NCBI RefSeq assembly: GCF_001705515.1
Contig: NZ_MDJS01000001.1
Coordinates: 1,984,001 to 2,048,000, forward strand
Direction of reading: 5' to 3'
DNA from: Mucilaginibacter sp. PPCGB 2223
GTDB taxonomy: Bacteria > Bacteroidota > Bacteroidia > Sphingobacteriales > Sphingobacteriaceae
Length of the DNA: 64,000 bases
Position 1 is the first letter of the stretch. Every line of letters begins with the position of its first letter. Positions 60,485-64,000 of this stretch are shown here, piece by piece. Made by a program: the position numbers and the translations under genes. The notes below the pieces were generated by a model. That model was not told the DNA's origin, ran no database searches, and saw only the letters and a list, made by a program, of their open reading frames with translations.

Positions 60485-63157
60485 TCACAAATTAAACTGG
60501 ACTTTGAGCAGTACAATTCTTCCAGGCAGGGTATATGAGCTTGTTGTTAGTGTGTTGGACGAGAGGTACAGTGCATTATAGGTTTTTACATTCAGAAAAT
60601 TCACAGCGCTCAATTCAAGACCGGTTTTCCATGATTTGATCCTGAATCTGGCCGATGCGTCCGCAAAAAAGTATTTCAGGTCGGGGTCGCCCTGCTGGCG
60701 GGTAAAGTAATGTTCACCGGATAGTTTGCACTGCAATTCATCCATAGGGTTGTAATTGACCGACGCCTGTTGCTGCAATTGGTCGACATGAAAAGCCGAT
60801 ACATCCGCCGCCGAGTGGCTGGCGGTTTGGATACCCGTAGCTTTGTAGCTGAAATTAATTTGGTCCGTCACTTTGGTATCCGCACCGAAGCTCAGGCTTT
60901 CAGTCTCGGTATTGAAGGGCAGCAACGCGTTATTCTGTAGCTCAACCGACCGGCTGCTTTGCCATTGGATGCCCCCGCTGAAAGTGGTACTGAGCGCAAT
61001 TGAATATTTGCTGACCGAACCGCTGAACAGCCAGGAGTCCGTACTGTTGGCATAAGGCAGCATTACACGCTCCTGCAGGCTGTTGCTGATCCTGCTCGAG
61101 GCGATTTGATTGGCGCTGGTATGACTGTAGATCACATTCACACTGGCAAACAGTAAAGTAAGCGCCTTGCGGTAATTGAACCCGAATCCCGCCTGCTGGG
61201 TTTGCTGTAAAGTGAGCTCGGCGCTGTTGGCCTGCAGCGTGCGGTAGTCCTTCAGGATCTCGCCCTGGTAAATATCTTCGATCGTACCCACCTGGTTACG
61301 ATAGTTGTAGAGCAGGTTCAGGTAGTTTTCTGCGCCGACCTGGTATTTCATCCTGAATTGCGGGTTAACATACAGACGGGTCAGGCTCTTGTTAAGCGCA
61401 TAAGTGGTATCTGAATAATTGATCTGCTGAAAAATGAGCGGCAGCGTCAAATTCGCTTTGAGTCTATCGCCCGGGATATCAAAAGCCAATTCGGTATAAG
61501 CTTTTTTCTTCATCCAGTTGAGGTGGTTAACGGCGCTATCCGACTCCAGGCGGACGCTGTTGTTGTTCTGAACGACGTTTAAGCCCGATGTCAGTGTTTG
61601 CGATTGTATACTAAAACCCGCCCTGAAGCTTTTGGTCATCACATTCCCCGGGATCTTGAAGGAAAAATAATTGTGGGTGTACCAGGTCGGTACATTGACG
61701 TTCTGGATCAACTGGGCGTAAGGATTGCGGTGATTGAAAAGCGAGTCGTTGAAATTAGGTTGAATTACCCTGTTCTCTGGCTCGGCCGTATGGCTGAAAT
61801 AAGAATAAGCCTGGATGACATAGTTAGACTTGAACGACTTGATCAGGTTGAACTCATTAGAAAAGCTAAACGCATTATCCTTAAAATTCTGCCCCACCAA
61901 ACTGCTGTTGGTGTTCAAGTCCGAATTCCAGGCCGAGCGGTTGGCATCCATCAAAAGCGCGTCGTTCAGGTAGATTTTGTCCTGGTTCACATTCAGCGTA
62001 AATTCGGCATGAACGATATCCGGCACATACCGGTTATGCTGCGTCTCGGAATAATGTACCGTGTCATTCGGCAAAAAAACAGTCGTTCCCTGGCTGTAGT
62101 CCTGTTTTTGCGTATCGTGCAGGTAGTAGGCATTTAGTTTGAGCTGAACACCTTTGTTCAGGTTCACCAAATTGTTTAGGTTTAAGATCCCTGCCTGGTT
62201 AAACAGGTAGCGGTTCCCGGCCAAAGCGGGCGTACTGACCGGCCCGAGCGAAAGCACCGCCGGCGGCACGCTATTGTCGATACGCTGCATATAATCGTTG
62301 GAATTGTGCGACAACAGGTCCTGTGTCAGGTCATAACCGATGTTGTTGCCGTTCAGGTAGTTGATCGCCTTGTATTTGTCCTTGAACAGCATCGCGTTCA
62401 GCTCCACATCATAATTACCGGGCAAACCGGCACCGATGGTTTCCTGGCCAATCACCTGCAGTTTCGCGCCTTTTTTAATGGTTAGGTTTAAAGCGACGTC
62501 ATCGCTCATCACCTTATTTTGCAATGCCTTAATCGGTTGATTGTTCTGCAGCACTTGTACCTGGTCAACCACGCCCTGCGGAATGGTATTGGTGGCGATG
62601 CTGTATTTATCGTCCAGCAGGTTATCCCCACCGATGTACACCGTACTGATCGGCTTATTGTTATAGCTGATCGTCCCGTCGGCGGCAACGGTGATGCCGG
62701 GCAGTTTTTTGATGATCTCGCCGATGGTCCTGTCCTGCGGGTTGGCAAACTCGGATACTTTGTAACTCAGCGTATCGCCATTGACACGCAGGACCGGCCG
62801 GCTGCTTTTGATCACCACGGTCTGCAATTGGTTTACAGCATTCTGTAGTACAAAATCAACAGTTCCCGTACTGGTAACGCCTTTGACCTGGTTTTTGTAG
62901 CCCATGCTTCGCACTTCTACGGCAAGACTATCCGGGTGTTGCCCCTGCGGAAACGCCAGCGTATAAGTACCATCATCAGCCGTGGTCGTGTAAGCGACGA
63001 TCGCGTTGCTGGCCTTGTTTTTCAGGCTGACGGTGGCGTACGGTGCAGCTTTCCCGGTACTGTCTTTAACCGTTCCCCGGATGTTTCCCTGCGCAAAACA
63101 GAGCGAAGAAAGCACCATGCCGCATAGTAGCAGTAGGAAGAATTTGATAGGACACAT
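60485..63157 (-). CDS. TonB-dependent-receptor-like outer-membrane barrel protein (890 aa)
   Basis: A signal peptide (FFLLLLCGMVLSSLCFAQ) is followed by a CarboxypepD_reg-like domain (IRGTVKDSTGKAAPYATVSLKN), then a plug-like region (YKVSEFANPQDRTIGEIIKKLPGITV, TVYIGGDNLLDDKYSIA). A long beta-barrel with alternating aromatic strands follows. The end KVQFNL is a typical outer-membrane terminal strand. This is the 'outer membrane beta-barrel family' of Bacteroidota, usually with a GLPGLI-family partner, which is present two bases upstream. The substrate is unknown. Confidence 0.88.
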   Translation of the reverse strand: MCPIKFFLLLLCGMVLSSLCFAQGNIRGTVKDSTGKAAPYATVSLKNKASNAIVAYTTTADDGTYTLAFPQGQHPDSLAVEVRSMGYKNQVKGVTSTGTVDFVLQNAVNQLQTVVIKSSRPVLRVNGDTLSYKVSEFANPQDRTIGEIIKKLPGITVAADGTISYNNKPISTVYIGGDNLLDDKYSIATNTIPQGVVDQVQVLQNNQPIKALQNKVMSDDVALNLTIKKGAKLQVIGQETIGAGLPGNYDVELNAMLFKDKYKAINYLNGNNIGYDLTQDLLSHNSNDYMQRIDNSVPPAVLSLGPVSTPALAGNRYLFNQAGILNLNNLVNLNKGVQLKLNAYYLHDTQKQDYSQGTTVFLPNDTVHYSETQHNRYVPDIVHAEFTLNVNQDKIYLNDALLMDANRSAWNSDLNTNSSLVGQNFKDNAFSFSNEFNLIKSFKSNYVIQAYSYFSHTAEPENRVIQPNFNDSLFNHRNPYAQLIQNVNVPTWYTHNYFSFKIPGNVMTKSFRAGFSIQSQTLTSGLNVVQNNNSVRLESDSAVNHLNWMKKKAYTELAFDIPGDRLKANLTLPLIFQQINYSDTTYALNKSLTRLYVNPQFRMKYQVGAENYLNLLYNYRNQVGTIEDIYQGEILKDYRTLQANSAELTLQQTQQAGFGFNYRKALTLLFASVNVIYSHTSANQIASSRISNSLQERVMLPYANSTDSWLFSGSVSKYSIALSTTFSGGIQWQSSRSVELQNNALLPFNTETESLSFGADTKVTDQINFSYKATGIQTASHSAADVSAFHVDQLQQQASVNYNPMDELQCKLSGEHYFTRQQGDPDLKYFFADASARFRIKSWKTGLELSAVNFLNVKTYNALYLSSNTLTTSSYTLPGRIVLLKVQFNL

Positions 63158-63159
63158 GC

Positions 63160-64000
63160 TTATTTTTCAGGTAATTCTACCGGGTTATTCATCACCGGAC
63201 GGGCCGGACCAGGGCCCGCCTTGACCATAATATGATCCGCTTTAGGACCATTAGCGGCGTTCATCGCTTGCAGCACACCATTAGGGTTTTTTCTCAACGC
63301 CTCCTTCACTTTCTCGAATTCCTTCTCCGTGGTTTTGATCGCCCTCGGCGGCGGCGCGATCAGATTCATGTCATCATCCAGGTCACGCGCTATCGGGGGT
63401 ACATCTTTTTCATCAACCGCAGGTCCGCTATTCGGTGGCGTAGGGATCGTTTTCTCTACCCCGTCAAATTGAAAGACCACTTCATTTTTTGAGTCGCGGG
63501 CATCTACGATCACGCCGGGCAAGCCGTTCAACTTCCATGGCCCCGTATGCACCGGCAGATCGGGGCAATACCATACGATATAATCCCGGCCTTTAAAATG
63601 ACCGGTGGCTTTCTGGCAATGCAAACCGCCGAAAGTTGCCGTGTCACCACTGGTTTTCCATTCAATGGCGGGCATCGGGCCTGTGACCGCATAGCTGTTG
63701 ACCAAGAGGTCTTCCTTGGTGACCAATTTTTTCTGATTCGGATACTGATAATATTCGGTGGGCGTACCCACCCCCTTTCTGTTGATCATCGGGCGCCCGT
63801 CGGGACTTGCTGCTACAGCCTCGGCAAACGCTTTCTTAAACTGCGCTTTATAGACGACCGCATCATAGCTCCTGTAGGCGCCGTCGCTGTTGCCAATGTA
63901 CAACACCATGTTTTCTGTAAAGGGATGCGCCCGGTTGGCGGTGTCCTGTACCCACGAATACTTGTAATGGATCATCATTCGCGCGATATCCGTTTTTTGG
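63160..64000 (-). CDS. GLPGLI-family protein, partial (5' end off window)
   Basis: The frame is open to the right edge, so the N-terminus with its signal sequence is missing. The family name motif appears as WKLNGLPGVIVDARDSKNEVVFQFDG. Upstream is the usual YKYSWVQDTANRAHPFTENMVLYIG region and a WYCPDLPVHTGPW segment. GLPGLI proteins are secreted Bacteroidota proteins of unknown function co-encoded with TonB-type barrels, as here. Confidence 0.9.
   Translation of the reverse strand, partial: QKTDIARMMIHYKYSWVQDTANRAHPFTENMVLYIGNSDGAYRSYDAVVYKAQFKKAFAEAVAASPDGRPMINRKGVGTPTEYYQYPNQKKLVTKEDLLVNSYAVTGPMPAIEWKTSGDTATFGGLHCQKATGHFKGRDYIVWYCPDLPVHTGPWKLNGLPGVIVDARDSKNEVVFQFDGVEKTIPTPPNSGPAVDEKDVPPIARDLDDDMNLIAPPPRAIKTTEKEFEKVKEALRKNPNGVLQAMNAANGPKADHIMVKAGPGPARPVMNNPVELPEK

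Noticed and set aside
61598-62137. 179-codon plus-strand frame
   Set aside because: It is antisense to the outer-membrane barrel gene and has no recognisable feature.
1-64000. CRISPR arrays, tRNA genes and insertion sequences
   Set aside because: No regularly spaced repeats, tRNA-like cloverleaf or transposase motif was found on reading both strands.

Overview
The window looks like a mobile, conjugation-type genomic island from a member of the Bacteroidota, most likely Sphingobacteriaceae (Mucilaginibacter/Pedobacter-like). The evidence is a Bacteroidetes-type transfer cluster (TraE, F, G, I-like, J, K, M), a Bacteroides-style MobA/MobB/MobC set with ParA and TopB, RteC-like sequences, a GLPGLI-family protein beside a CarboxypepD_reg/TonB-type barrel, TAnnTTTG promoter boxes and a near absence of Shine-Dalgarno sequences. 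No integrase, att site or TraN/O/P/Q homologue was recognised, so the element either extends outside the window or is incomplete. No tRNA, rRNA, CRISPR array or insertion sequence was seen.

Layout. 1-3.9 kb: a LytS-type histidine kinase cut by the window edge, an RteC-like regulator, a divergent XRE / alpha-CTD-like pair with a perfect operator-like palindrome, and broken gene fragments including an RteC remnant. 4.0-11.7 kb: an A/T-rich four-gene operon encoding a GHKL-ATPase protein, a giant phosphoribosyltransferase-GHKL protein, a stand-alone receiver domain and a small membrane protein. 12.2-19.6 kb: a tightly coupled seven-gene operon with a TylF-like methyltransferase, two unknown proteins and a NitT/TauT-type ABC transporter with two different permeases and a membrane-anchored binding protein. 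19.7-34.4 kb: the tra region, interrupted by cargo. The cargo is an antisense pair (Bell-like effector plus TPR protein) whose termini share an amyloid-signalling-like motif, an ArsR/SRPBCC-VOC/DoxX cassette and a zeta-toxin-like module.

34.4-46.7 kb: housekeeping-like cargo (S1/P1 nuclease, peptidase E, aldo/keto reductase with AraC regulator, SDR), followed by a five-gene SWIM / DUF5691 / MoxR / DUF5682 / VWA operon. 47.0-52.4 kb: an ImuA-ImuB-DnaE2 mutagenesis cassette. 52.5-60.2 kb: processing and maintenance genes (XRE, TopB, coupling protein MobC, relaxase MobB, MobA, a candidate oriT, ParA and small DNA-binding proteins) surrounded by related A/T-rich palindromes. 60.5-64 kb: a TonB-type outer-membrane protein and a GLPGLI-family protein, possibly flanking chromosome.

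The strongest leads for undescribed biology are the PRTase/GHKL/REC operon, the ABC-transporter operon with two unknown proteins, and the NTPase-less Bell/TPR amyloid-motif pair. All three are more A/T-rich than the tra genes around them, consistent with separate acquisition. Assignments rest on reading motifs by eye; no database search was possible.
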